Assembly (NCBI GenBank): GCA_036346255.1
Contig: CM070632.1
Span: 19,361,408 to 19,425,407 of the forward strand
DNA: 64,000 nt
Direction of reading: 5' to 3'
From: Ampelocalamus luodianensis
Taxonomy: Eukaryota > Streptophyta > Magnoliopsida > Poales > Poaceae
This document shows positions 34,870-47,795 of this stretch, in pieces. Position numbers and translations under genes: made by a program. How positions within the stretch are numbered: the first letter of the stretch is position 1; each line of letters begins with the position of its first letter. Under the pieces are notes generated by a model. That model had not been told where the DNA came from. It saw nothing but the letters and a program-made list of their open reading frames with translations, and made no database searches.

Positions 34870-35682
34870 ATGAGTCGCCAATACCTGGTCAAAGAAACTC
34901 AAGCTGAGAACGTGGATGGATACCCGGCGCTTCTCCGGGAAATGATGTGGAGGGCGAACTTCACCTATCAGCCATCTTACGCCATCTATCGTCGTGACAG
35001 GGGGCCAAACATGGAGGAATACTTGGCCGTGATCAACATCATCGCCAGACGAGTCACGGGGAGTATCCCATATTGTTTCCAGGCACGTGGCACTTCGGAG
35101 GCCATGGCTCTACAGGAAGTGGCCCGTGTGGCTATGAGCCATCTCCGTTATGATCTGGACGGAGTTGTCTCACCGCCTTACTACCATTTTCCTATGTGCG
35201 AGCGTGGCACGGAGGTGGACACCTTTGCCCGGATTCAGTTTGGGGAAGATCCCCAGGTTAGGCAGTTGGCAAGATTGGTTCATATCATGGATCAAATCCA
35301 TCGGTGCACTATGTATGAGTTGTACGAGACTCGTCAGCGTCTCGTGGTGGCCCAAGAGCACCTACAACTCATGTGTAACATGGGGATTATTGACCGCCAT
35401 GTGGTTTATGGCACGAATGAGATTTTCCCATATGCTTCAGCGCCACCGATGTACCGTCTTCCGGAAGTGCCAGGGCATGTACCCAATTATGGGACGAGAC
35501 GCCAGGTCCGCATGTCAGTTGGATTTGCTCGTACTCGTAGGATGGAACCTGCTGGAGGCCATGTGATAGAGCAAGGCTCCCCTTTGCGTCTTCCTAATTT
35601 TGGAGACCCCGATGATACTGGATCCCCTGAGGCACATCTTCTGGACGAGTTTCCGGTAAACTTTGACCGGAACAACATTTAG
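34870..35682 (+). CDS. Unrecognised retrotransposon-encoded protein, 270 residues
   Basis: An uninterrupted ORF starting about 200 bp after the primer site, on the element's sense strand and filling most of the internal region. It is not a recognisable Gag: there is no CX2CX4HX4C knuckle, no D(T/S)G protease motif and no reverse-transcriptase or integrase motif. Visible features are a Tyr/Arg-rich N-terminal part (residues 1-60), ALQEVARVAMSHLRYDLDG near 79-97, a region of alternating charged and hydrophobic residues (120-165) that could be helical, and a polar C-terminus with RLPNFGDPDDTG near 238-249. Its intactness within a recent element suggests either recent activity or selection. Function unknown; structural or RNA-binding roles are only possibilities. 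Confidence 0.7.
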   Translation: MSRQYLVKETQAENVDGYPALLREMMWRANFTYQPSYAIYRRDRGPNMEEYLAVINIIARRVTGSIPYCFQARGTSEAMALQEVARVAMSHLRYDLDGVVSPPYYHFPMCERGTEVDTFARIQFGEDPQVRQLARLVHIMDQIHRCTMYELYETRQRLVVAQEHLQLMCNMGIIDRHVVYGTNEIFPYASAPPMYRLPEVPGHVPNYGTRRQVRMSVGFARTRRMEPAGGHVIEQGSPLRLPNFGDPDDTGSPEAHLLDEFPVNFDRNNI

Positions 35683-35959
35683 GATGTTGTAGGCGTAAGC
35701 TTTTGGGCAAGCATGTATCTTTGATTTCCTGTAATAGGCTATTAATAATTGAACTCTTAATGTTTCTCTTGCAAGAACTATATTTCCAGTAGTTGCTTTT
35801 CGCCCACGGGCTCTATGAATGTAATAGCCATTCCTTGTAACCCTACAAAGATATCTTGGCACTATCTTTGAAGGAAATCAAGACAACAGATGTTTTGTTT
35901 TCTCTTAGAACCTTCTATCCAACTTCCGCCCTATCGATCTTGGGGTCGAGATCTTTTGT

Positions 35960-35972
35960 AAGGGGGGAGGTT
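35960..35972 (+). other. Polypurine tract
   Basis: AAGGGGGGAGGTT directly before the right LTR, preceded by GGGGTCGAGATCTTTTGT, a remnant of the gypsy polyprotein end also seen before the tracts of the other two LTR elements. Confidence 0.85.
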
Positions 35973-38900
35973 TGTCACATCCCCAAGTTAATAAAGAGGT
36001 TTTATGCATCTTTTAGCATGCATCATGTTTTGAAACTCATTTATTCCAATGTTGTACTTGGAAAATCTCAAAATACGAATGATACCTACACTTTGATTTG
36101 AACTCCAATCATAAAACTGAAATAAATGCTACTAAAGTATCTCTGGAAATAATTTATTCAAATACTATATTAATTATCTTGAATTAATATAATTTTTCCT
36201 AAATTTTTGGGACTGGTTTGAACCTTATGAAAATTCAAACACAAATTAACAACCAACATTATGTTTGAATTTATATATTACAAAATATATTATGAACAGT
36301 AGGGTTCAATAATTTTTATGGACACTAGGCTATCCTAGGAACCCCCAGAAATTATTTCATGATTTTAGGATTTTTATTTCTATTTTTAAGCCTCTGGTCA
36401 AAGTAGGAAAAACAATTTAAATCTGAGTCAAAACTTTAGACTCAAACCTTAGTCGGCACTGTTCATCGGATTCGAACCAGACTCGGTGAACTGACTCGGT
36501 CGAGTCAACTAATCGCACCACGACATGCAGACCTTAGGATCGGAAATCAACGGTCCAGATTTCCCCCACCTGAGGGCAGTTCAATCAACACTTTTGATCT
36601 CAGCCGATATATCCAGATCTGACGGTCTACGTTAAGCCGCGTAACGCTGACTTACCCCCTCGCTTTGAGTCGCTGACTTGGCGGGCCAGCTTGTCGATTC
36701 GTCCCTTTCTTGGGCAGGCGGCCAGCGCAGCTAGCCACGCGGCCGCGTCGCTCTGCTCCAGCCCGTTGGCGCTCCGTCGGTGCCGTGAGTTGCCGCCCCA
36801 TGCAGCCATTCTTGGAGCTTCGGCACGTAACGCCGCCTCTACTCCGTCATTTTTCCCTGCTTAAGTCGCCTTGGACGCCTTCCTTCTTCCTCATCTTTCC
36901 TCTCGGGTCTGAGGAAAGAGAAGCTCATTCTCGCTCTCTGTTTCGGTGAGTCTCAACCGGGTGGTTCCTATCAATTCTAGGTCCTTTACCCTTTCCATTT
37001 TTTGCTCATACCCGCTTCTATCTTGCCTTGTAGATCCCGGACCATTACCGTGCTCTCGGCATTTCCAGGGCACGCACCCGAGAACTTTCTGTGTGTTCTT
37101 CATTCCCGGTGAGTTTTATCCCCACCTTTGCGCGTCATATGGTGCATTGGGGTATCCTGAAGAGTTTCCCTCAATTAATTTCTTTGATGCTTCACAGGAG
37201 GCCGCTGACTTCGGAGTTTCCCTTGGATCGGCCGTCGACTTTGTCCTTCGTCTCCAGCTCCGGCTGGTAAGCCCTTGACCGATTCTTTTGCTCATGAAGC
37301 ATTCTCACATGGTCTTTGAGCTATCCCTATCACTCACTCCTTTTCATTTTGCTCCAATCGTCTTCTCCACGTGAAGCCGTGCCGCCGCCGTCATCTTCTT
37401 CGACACCGGTCAGGCTCGTGTCATCTCCAAGCTTCCTCGAGCGTCCTTCTTTGCTCAGGTAGCTTCCCTGGACCTTTGTGGTGCTAAGGCACCTTCTTGT
37501 TTGGGCTTTGCGGAGTTCGCCAGTATCTCCACCGTTGGTCGCTTTAGCTCCGCCATCTCCGCTAGCCATCGCTTTGAGCCACTTGATCGTCGCCGCCACC
37601 ACCCTAAGGTGCGCATGACTATTGCGGCTCCGTTCTGAGCTTTGGTCGGCGCCCTCGTGGACGAAATCGCCGGCAAGCCGCCAGGCAAGCGCGGCCGACG
37701 CCGCTGTTGTCGGTTTCATCCGCAAAACAGCAGTAGCGCGATTAGAGTAAATGACATGGCTAAATCGAGGTTAAGAATCAATCTATCGCATATGTGGGTC
37801 ACAATTAGAAAACGGTTGGGTTAATTAAGGGCTTGCGAATATGACATGTGGGCCCGATGGCGGTAAGTGGAAACGTAGATTGTGAAGTATGTTTTGATTA
37901 AGGAAAAGCGTATTCTTGGTATGCTTAGAATGAGTTTGCACGTCAGTAAAGTAGAAGACGTATTATATGAATTACGCTTTCTATATAGTGCGGCGAGACC
38001 AAGTCAATGATGACTGGTCAAAATCTTGACCCGGTCCCGCACGCCGCTGACTACTGGCTAGGCTAGCGCTCGGTGAGAAAAGGAATAAATGCTTTATGAA
38101 ATTCGAAACCTATTAATTTACACACCGAAATTGGTTTTAACTTCTAAAATGCATAACTAAATCATTTTAAATCCAAACTGAGTGAAACCACTTCTGATAA
38201 TTTTCAAATTTAATGAACTTTATATTAAAATTGGTTTCAAACATGTCTCTATAACAGAGGACATTATTTTAGAAGATGAGCTATAAACACTATTATTCTT
38301 CCAAAAGGAAAAGGCTGATAGTTTTAAAAATTCATAAGTAATTTTTGGAAACTCCAAAAACAGTGAAATCAGTTTTGGTAATTTATATTTAAAATGAACT
38401 TAATTATAAAAATGGTTTCAAACTTACCTCTGCCTCAGAATCTTTAGTTTGGGGAAAACGATCCAAAAAGACATTACTTTAACACTGTTAATGCTGATAA
38501 CTTTGAAATTCAATAACTAAATCATGAAAACTCCAATTGGAGCAAACTCAACTGTTTTGAACTTATTATAATATTTGCCTAATTGTCTATGAAATCCTTA
38601 TACTCACCACTGCTCTACAAATTTTCATCTCATAATTAAATTGCGCGAATAAAGACATTTTGAAATCTGAAATCCAAACCACCATAACTTTCGCATACTA
38701 AATCAAAATGAAATAATTCTTTTGACCACAAATCATTTAAATTCATGACTTAGCTACTGTAGAAAAATCATGCATTTTTGAGCATCTTGATTTTTTGGAG
38801 TATTTCTGTTTTATATCAGTCTTTATTCTTTAGATTCCGAAGCTATTGATATTGATTCATACGCCACCGAGAGTGAGCAACTAATCTACCAGCAAGGCAA

Positions 38901-40720
38901 GCATCCTTTGAACTTTCTTTTTGCATCATATTTGATCCCAATTTTGTTAGGGTAGATGCAATGATAATTGCTTGCATGGTAGTTCTATAGTGTCGCTATT
39001 TTTGTGATGAGTAGTTAGACACATCCAGTTATCTTGTCATTGTGGCTATCCATGAATTACCCCAATACTGAAATAACTATGATAGGATGTTTGAAATACT
39101 GTTGTTCGAGTTGCTTAGCCATGCAAGTCTAGAACCGGTAGCTCGATTGTCGGGAATAGCCCGCCAATTATGGGATAAACACAACTCTCATTATATACTT
39201 TTGTTTCAGATCTTCGTATCTGTTTTATAAGTGAAATTTTGTCATTTTAAATGAGCTTTTGGTCTGGACAAGTGTTGGTTAGTGATGGTGCCTTCGTGCA
39301 CGAGATTTGGGTATGTGGTTTGGCTTGTCTGGACAATTAAGGACCGAACTTTGGGTTGTTGCGATTCAAGCAAAACTCGTGCTATCACATGCGGTATATG
39401 GGTGCCGTATGGTTAAGTAGGGGGAAGGTTTTGTTGTGTTGAGTTCCACGGTGGTGAAATTGTAAGGGCATGGGACCGTGAAATCCCGTGTTCCTTTTGG
39501 GCCGATGGGATGGGGGCGTTAACGTCTTGTGTTTCCTAGGATATATAGGATGGAGGCGTTAACGTCTTGTGTTTCCTAGGAGCCATGGGTTGGGGGACTT
39601 AGCTCAATGAGATCTTCTTGCTAAAAATGACCGTATCTTGATTTACCCGGCCGGCATACCATAGGAAGTATGCTATATTCGGAGGCATCTGGAGGCTTAC
39701 GGGCTAATCAAGTCGTGTGGGTAAAGTAGTACACCCCTGCAGGGTATAAATCTATTCGAATAGCCGTGTCCACGGTTATGGACGACCGCTTGAAATTTGT
39801 GGATGCTTATTGTTAGACTTGAAATTAAAATTGTGGTTATAACTTGGTATTGACATGAATGAGATGTTCATGCTTGTTGTTGTATCAAAGTGGACCGCCA
39901 CTTTGTTGTTGGTATGATTCTTTTGTTATTGAATTCATTACTTATTCACATGCTTTACTTCTACTTCAAATCTAATTTTGAAAAGGCACGTGAAAAACTA
40001 GTATGTGTAGGTTGTTCAGTATTGCCTCGTTTTTGCAAAAAAAAAATTAAGCCAATATGAGCCCGTCCTTTGAATGACCTTATGCATAACTATTTTTATT
40101 TGTGTAAGACTTGCGAGTACTCTTTGTACTCAGCCAGTGTGTTCTTGGCTTTTTCAGTGAGGAGGATTTAGAGACCGAATGAGCTTATCGGTGTCGATTT
40201 AGGCGACACCGATGAGTAGTTTGCTATCATCTAACTCCCAGTTGGTTGCCGATGGGTTATGGGGCATACCATTGCTGGTCTTTTGGTCTATTTATGTGTT
40301 TCCGCTGCTACTTAATACTCTCTTTTAAATTTGGCCGGTCGGCCACTTGTATTAGATGTAAACTTGGAACTATGTCGTATGTCTTTTGAACTATTTATGT
40401 ATGGATGTTGTATGGATGTGATCAACGTTGGATGAGAGTATGGTTATATTGGTCGCTGATCTTGGGAGCCAATATAAGTCATACTCGCTGTTCATGAATT
40501 CCTATTTAACTCACTGAGTGTAGCGCTTGACTTGTCGGAGAACCGACAATCATGTAGTGCTCGCAGAGGAGCAGCGCGCATGATCGTCGGAGCTCTAATC
40601 TGAGTTAAGCCGTTCATTTAGATGGAGTTAAGTTGGAATTCATCCACTGGAGATCTAGAGTTGTGTCCCTAAGACCTGGATTAGTCTCGGTCTTACGGAG
40701 ATAACTCCGGGGTCCCCACA
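35973..40720 (+). repeat. Right LTR, 4748 bp
   Basis: Same ends as the left LTR. Differences are mostly one- to few-base indels clustered in GC-rich parts (36460-37740), with few substitutions elsewhere. Confidence 0.95.
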
Positions 40721-43700
40721 AACAGTCTATCACATCTTGCAGGATGTTGCTCCCCACTATATCTACGCTCAGGCCAGCCCACCACGCGCGGACCGAGTAG
40801 CCCTTATGGAGCACTGAACAGACCATTTTGGCCCACTAACTCATGATTCCCCCCCCACGTGACGTCACGCATCCAGTGCGCGCTATAACGAGGTCGAAAG
40901 TAATTATGATAGCAAGTTCACTGCCGCTTGTATCACCACGTTCATATTTTTTTTTACAATTGTTTCATACACGAATGGCTGGAAGTAGTGCCAGTAAACT
41001 ACAAGTGGAGTCCAGTAAATCTTTTTGTAACAGAGTAGTAAAGTATGTGGAGGTGGTAGAAAATCTATTTTAGCCGATGCAATAATTTTTTTTAGTAAAC
41101 ACATAAAGAGGTTTTTATTTGCAAGACTTATATCATTCTGTTACCTTCATCATCAAGCAAGCGGTGAAAATTGTTTGTGAATGGGAGCTTCCAATCAAAA
41201 CTTACTGCTAAAACAAGAAAAAATATTCATGTACAAAACAAGTAACTGATTGTTTGTTAGTTGGTTGTCTACTTGTCGGTACTAGTTGGCTAACATGGCA
41301 ATAAAGTCATGTGGAGGTTGCAGTAAATCTTTTTGTAACAGAGCAGTAAAGTCATATGGAGGTTGCAGTAAATCTTTTTCTAACAGAGCAGTAAAGTCAT
41401 GTGGATGTTACAACAAATATTTTTTTGTAACAGAGCAGTAAAGTCAGGTGGAGGTTGTTGTAAATCTCTTTTAGTGACGCGGTAAATATTTTTTTTAGTA
41501 AATGCACATAGATGTTTTTATTTATGAGATTTATATTATTCTGTTACCCTTGTCGTCACCACTCTACCGGTGAAACCCGTTCGTGAATCGGAGATTCCAA
41601 TCAAAAGTTATTTCTAAAACAAGAAAAGAAACATTCATGTACAAAATAAGGATCCGATTGTTTGCTAGTTGGTTGTCTACTTGTCTGTACTAGTTGGCTA
41701 AGATGACTGTAATGTCATGTGGATGTTGCAGTAATTCTCTTTTAGTGATGTAGTAAATCTTTTTTAGTGAACATACATAAAGGCTTTTATTTGTGAGACA
41801 TGTCATTCTGTTACCCTCGTTGTCCCTAAGCTACTGGTGTAAACTGTTCATGAATCGGAGCGTCCAATCAAAAGTTATTGTGAAAACAAGAAAATTCATG
41901 AATCAGAATGTCCAATAAAAAGTTATTGGGAAAACAAGAAAAGAAACATTCATATATAAAATAAGGAACTGATTGTTTACTAGTTGGTTGTCTACTTGTC
42001 TGTACAAGTTGGCTAAGATGACAGTAAAATCATGTGAATATTGCAGTAAATATCTTTTAGCGATGCAGTAAATCTTTTTTAGTAAACATATAGAGATATT
42101 TTTATTTGCTAGACTTATATCATTCCATTACCCTCATCATCACCAAGCTATCGGTGTAAACCGTTCGTGAATCAGAACTTCCAATCAAAAGTTATTGGGA
42201 AAACAAGAAAAGAAACATTCATGTACAAAATAAGGAACTGATTGTTTGCTAGTTGGTTGTCTACTTGTCTGTAATAGCTGGCTAAGATGACAGTAAAGTT
42301 ATGTGGAGGTTGTAGTAAATCTCTTTTAGCGATGCAGTATTTTTTTTAGTAAACACATAGAGCGGTTTTTATTTACGAGACTTAGATCATTTTGTTACCC
42401 TCGTCATCACCAAGCTACCAATGAAAACCGTTTGTGAATTGGAGCTTCTAATGAAAAGTTATTGCTAAAATAAAAAAAATACATATTCATGTACAAAACA
42501 AGGAACCAATTGTTTCCTAGTTGGTTGTCTACTTGTCTATACTAGTTGGCAAAGATGGCAGTAAAGTCATGTGGAGGTTGCAGCAAATCTCTTTTAGTGG
42601 TGCAGTAAATATTTTTTAGTAAACGCATAGAGGTTTTTATTTGTGACACTTATATCATTTGTTACCCTTGTCGTCACCAAGCTACCGGTAAAAACCTTTC
42701 GTGAATCAAAGCTTCCAATGAAAAGTTATTGCTAAACAAGAAAAGAAAGATTCATTTACAGAACAAGAATCTACGTGGGTTTTACTACCAGATTGGACGA
42801 TACTGAGACTTTTATCGCCGATTGCAACACGGGCACGCGTGTTTTACCGTCGATCCCATGCGGGAAGCGTGCAAGCTGGCGTGCCTCGCGTAGCGTGGGG
42901 GAGAGTGGGAGTGGCCCACGTGCAGAATAGCTATTCAGCGTGCGAGCGCCGAATAGTGCTACCGTGTGTGTATATATACATGCATACATATATACACTAT
43001 TCCCCACCTGCAGCATAGAATAAGTTATTCTACGCTTAGGCAAGCCCATAGCGCCTGACTGAGTCGCCCCTACTGAGCGCGCAGCCCACGTGCCACCACC
43101 GAGTGCGACAGACTTCTCACCCGAGTAGGCCATGTTGCCCACTAACGCACGATCCCCACGCGTCACGTCACGCGTCCAGTACAAGCTTTGACAAGGTGCG
43201 TCCAGTACTGAGCGTGCTAGTAAAATACAAGAATGGGGTCCAGTAAATCTTTTTATAATAGAGCAGTAAAGTCATGTGGAGGTTGCATTAAATCTCTTTG
43301 AGCGATGCAGTAAATCTTTTTTAGTAAACGTACATAGAAGTTTTTATTTGTGAGACATACCATTCTGTTACCCTTGTTGTCATCACGCTACCGGTGAAAA
43401 CCGTTCGTGAATCATAGATTCCAATCAATAGTTATTGCTAAAACAAGAAAAGATATATTCATGTACAAAATAAGGATCTGATAGTTTGCTAGTTGGTTGT
43501 CTACTTATCTGTACTAGTTGACTAAGATGACAGTAAAGTCATGTTGAGGTTGTAGTACATATCTTTTTGTGAGACTTATATTATTCTGTTACCCTTGTCA
43601 TGACCAAGATATCGGTGAAAACCGTTCGTGAATAAGAGCTTCAATTCAGAAGTTATCGCTAAAATAAGAAAAGAATCATTCACGTATAAAATAAGGAACC

Positions 43701-43936
43701 GATTGTTTGCTGGTTGGCTTGGTCCCTGTACAACACTGGCATCGGGGGATCTATGTTACTGCCAGTATGTGTGCTCTTTTGCCATTTTACTACCGATTGC
43801 AATGTGGCGCACACGGGTTTTCTGTTGGTTCCGAGTGGGCGTCTGGTTGGCCGCACGAGGGGGGGGGGGTTGTGGGCTGGCTACAGACAGAACGTAGAAT
43901 AAGCTATTCAACGCGCAGGCGCTGAATAGCGTTATA
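40721..43936. repeat. Tandem repeat array, unit about 270-400 bp
   Basis: The string CTAGTTGGTTGTCTACTTGT or a near match recurs at about 41258, 41665, 41978, 42247, 42517 and 43488. Each unit also has CAGTAAAGTCATGTGGAGG, ACCGTTCGTGAATC and AAAAGTTATTGCTAAAACAA. A non-array segment (42770-43220) interrupts it. Sequences near 40790-40890 and 43080-43200 (GCCCACTAACGCACGATCCC type) form a second, larger direct repeat. No coding capacity was seen. Confidence 0.75.
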
Positions 43937-46372
43937 TCTCTACTACTTAAAAATTAGAGTTGTTGGTCGTCCGTCCTCCCCACCTTCCCACCCCTGTCCC
44001 TCTCTACTGACATGTGGACCGTATTATCAGCAAACTATCTCCTCGTATCATGCGCTTCCTGCTCCTCCTCTCTCGGTATTGCCTGCGACATCATCTGCGC
44101 TTCCTCCTCCTCTCCGTCCTCGCCTCCACCCCTGCACTTCCCACACATCCTATCATCCTTAATCATAGTAAGAATTGAGCTAAAAGCCCTCAAGGGCAAA
44201 ACCCCCAAATCATCATTCCTTCAACCAAAACCGGGCAAACTCAAGAACTTGCAATAGAAAGTGCTTAAATGGACGTGATCTGATCTCCAAGAGATATCAA
44301 CATCACTTACACATCCCGGGTACAAAACAAGATCAAGAGGGGAGGAAGAAACACAAAAAACCAAGCCAAATCAAGAAATCAACACTTAAACACATGATAG
44401 GAAGACTTGAACGAATTTAGATATTTTATTTCTACTTAGAGATGAATATTTACAACCACTCCCTTAGGAGGAAAAGCCACTAGGGCAACACATGCACAAG
44501 TGTTCTCATCTCCCTCAATACATCTCTCAAACCCTAGCATCCTCCTATCTCTACTTTCCCCAAATTTTCACACCAGGGTTCCTTAGCTTGGTTGTTGCAA
44601 TTCTGCACCAACCCTTATATAGTGGATGCTAGGACTAAGAGAGCAACCCTAACGGGCACTGTTAAACCCACACACAAACGGGTCTCTGACTCACACACAC
44701 TTCTGAAAGTGTCAGCTTCATCTTTAGTTCCATTAGGCCAAATCCATCACGCCATGCCCTCCATGGAGTATCCTTGACCTAATCCACTTAGGGCACCACC
44801 ATGGTTTTACACACCAACACTTTTCCAACATTGGGGCAATTTACCAAAATACCCCTCTACTGACCTTTCCTGATTCTTTCACATCGAAGCATTTCCCATG
44901 CTTCGCCATCAACCATGTGGCCCAATGACTTTGCACCAAGATTCCCACGCGTTCGGACCATACCGAACCGTCATCGCTTACAAACGGGCCCAAGTCTCTT
45001 GGCGCACCATATGCCTTACCATGCACCATGACCGTTTTAGACCCCAGCTCCTCCCTGAGCTTAGTCCCTGTCTACCTTACTGTTGCCCATCATGTCAATC
45101 ACCGGTAGCTCTTTCTCCAGTTCCTTATCTTCTCGGTTTGTAACCACCCCGATAGCCTCAGTCATCTTCCGATGGCATCTTGATCGTTCTAGATCTCAGC
45201 TCCTCTAGCTTAATTAGTCTTAGTCCTGGTCCACCTCACCATGACGTAGTTCCGGAGTCCTACAAACATCATTGACAACCAAACCATCACATAGCACCGC
45301 ACGACACACACAATCATCAATTTACACAATTGATGAGTCACGAGCACATAGCTTCAAATCTTCACACCCGAAAGCATTACTTTATCTCAAAAGGTCTTTG
45401 CTCAAACTTTGTCTTCCATGGTTGTTGTCCATCTTGCACCTTACTTGAGTCCAACCATCTCACCCGGTATCCATAACCGTTATGGACTTTGGCTCTCATA
45501 ACCAAGTCTTGATCCTCTGTGCCATTGATCACACTTAACTTCAAGCCACCTGCACAACAATTGACTAAGCAACTATTTCTGAACACAATTTCTTCGCAAC
45601 TTGATTCACGTTAGCCAAAATATGTATCATCCAACACATACGCAACAAATCTGTGACCCTAGGTCAATTCTCAAAATTGTGCACGACTCATCGTGCCTTT
45701 GGATCGCCATGCCGGTCGGATCGCGCCACTCGGCCAATCTAGCGCCAACCATCGATCGGTCGACTGCAATGTAATAGGGCTCGGGCCAATGGTCGGTCAG
45801 ACCTCTTTCCAAAACCAAATAACACCTCTTTCTGATCTCTATCTAGTTTTGCATCCAGTTTTTATTTTTATTGGCACCTGGTACAAACACACCCCCGAAC
45901 ACTCCTACGCAAGCGTTTGGTGTCCATTTCCCAAAATCTGCACCGACGGTCTGACCGCCCGGTCATGACCAGTCAGACTGCCTTGCATGGCCAGTTAGAA
46001 CGCTCCACATGGCTGATCGGACCGCACTGAGCCTGACAACTAACCAACATTTGCAAAACAGGGAGTTCACTCTCCAAACTTCTCGACAAGAATGCTAATT
46101 ATTTGTCACCTAGACTAAGACCAAATCACATGATCTCTACATGTCTATTCGTTTTCAATTATTAATTCTTTGACAATAACTCCTATATTGACCCTCTACA
46201 CTCGATTCGTTGGTTGGTAATAACTCCTATATTGACCCTCTACACGCGATTGGTTGGTTGGAGACTACCTTTTGGTCAACATGTCAACATGAGCCTTTTG
46301 AAATGGCACTGGGCACCTGTTCTAACATCCATGTTAAACTATACGCGTAAGAGGACATACATATTTTGCTAG
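43937..46372 (+). mobile_element. Candidate Helitron
   Basis: Begins TCTCTACTACTTAAAAA at 43937, the form of grass Helitron 5' ends, and can be closed by ATTTTGCTAG at 46363-46372. The flanking bases are A on the left and T on the right, as Helitrons require. The 3' hairpin is weak (TACGCGTA). No helicase was seen, so it would be non-autonomous. The interior (44170-45300) is CA-rich non-coding DNA with ACCCTAGC-type strings that may be another old retroelement. Confidence 0.45.
46175..46262. repeat. Tandem duplication, 44-bp unit
   Basis: AATAACTCCTATATTGACCC starts both units (46175 and 46219). Confidence 0.85.
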
Positions 46373-47693
46373 TAGAGTAACTAAAATAGGGAATTAAAAA
46401 CCCCATCTAATATATATTCGATGAACATGTGTCTTGGAGCCGATCGAACGCATCAATGCACAAATAATCAACAAACTTTAATGCTAAGATTGACTTAAGA
46501 GTAGAAATGATCCCAGGCAGAAACTTTGCTTCCAGAAACACCGTTGGTCGTGCGTGCCTCCGCACATATTCCACACTATCCAGCAGCGTCATGCCAAATT
46601 TCGCACATATCACACACAGTGACACCCAACCTAGCTTTGACTACCCTATGCTTGCCGTCCACGTGCGCAGCTAGCTAGCCCATATGGTCTGCCATGTCCG
46701 GACCCCAAGGTTACATAAGCTACGAGTCTACGACTCTCTCTCTCTCGTCGGGACCACAGAGGTCTGCTATATAAATAGTATTTTTTAGAAGAGCGAACAG
46801 TATTATAACGTACTAGTGTAGAAAATATTGTATCAATCACTCTACCGATTTTACCTCGTGCATGGAGTCTCGATCTCGTGGGAAATAAGGATGCGTACCC
46901 TGTGGTTTGTGGCCCTTGGATGGAGTATCGGATGGTTTAAGACCGAGGCCTGGGAGATGATTTCAATTTCTCACGAGAAGTTCCAAAGCCCTCAATTTAT
47001 CTTACGATTTGATCGCGAGCGTTCTTTCCATGGGACGGTCCAAAGGGTGGTATGGTGCAAACGGAAGGGATAATTCCCGACCGACCGACCGACCGATCAA
47101 TGGTTTGCGGAACGAATACGGAAATGATAAATGAGTATCCGGTACTATCCATGTCCAACTCTGACTCTGAGGAAAAAATACGGAATATGATACGAGATAA
47201 GCGATATCCGTTCGTTTGTGTATGTATGTCAGGTGGTATGAGGAAAGTCTCTTATGACTTCACTTAGAAATATGATAACAGTAGATGGGTTGCTGTATCT
47301 GAGCAGATAGCGATTAGTTTATCCGTGATCGCTCTGATTGTAGCTATACTGTTTAATGTTCTGTGTAGGAGGTGCAAAATAAGCGGATAATTTCTGTTTG
47401 ACCGACCGAAGGCTTGCAGAGCAAATACGGGATGGAGAAATGGGTATCCGTCACTATCCGTGTTCGGCTCCAACTCCGAGAAAAAAATACAAATATGATA
47501 TAGAATGAGCGATATCTGTATGTATCTGCCCCGATTGCACCTCTACAAGGTAGTAGTAGTACTAACTAATGAACAGAGAAAATGAACCTTGAAATAACGG
47601 AGAGCGATGTGTTGGAAAAAGGTACAGGTTAATTTAGAAAGTTGTAGTTATGTTTTGTCTTGAGGGCACTCCTAATAGTTTGATATACTAAAC
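46373..47693. other. Intergenic with an old direct repeat
   Basis: No gene seen. About 47070-47210 and 47400-47525 are imperfect direct repeats sharing ACCGACCGA, GAGTATCCG/GGGTATCCG, ACTATCCGTG and GCGATATC. This CCGATATCC-rich sequence resembles hAT subterminal DNA, but no ends were found. Confidence 0.5.
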
Positions 47694-47795
47694 CACTACT
47701 ACAAAAAGGGCTATACTGGACGCCTCATCACAGACGGTTAACCGAAACCGTTAGTATTAAATACAACCACAGACGGTTTTGGTTTAGAGACCGTC

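Larger units (their letters stand above)
29885..40720 (+). mobile_element. Complete giant-LTR, gene-poor retrotransposon
   Basis: LTRs 29885-34654 (4770 bp) and 35973-40720 (4748 bp), beginning TGTCACATCCCC and ending GGGGTCCCCACA, flanked by AACAG on both sides (29880-29884, 40721-40725). The internal part is only 1318 bp, with a Met-tRNA primer site, one 270-residue ORF and a polypurine tract. No gag, protease, integrase or reverse transcriptase is present, so it depends on another element. The organisation resembles LARD-type non-autonomous elements, but with a coding insert. LTR copies are very similar, so insertion is recent; many of the differences are small indels that may be base-calling errors. 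Confidence 0.95.
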
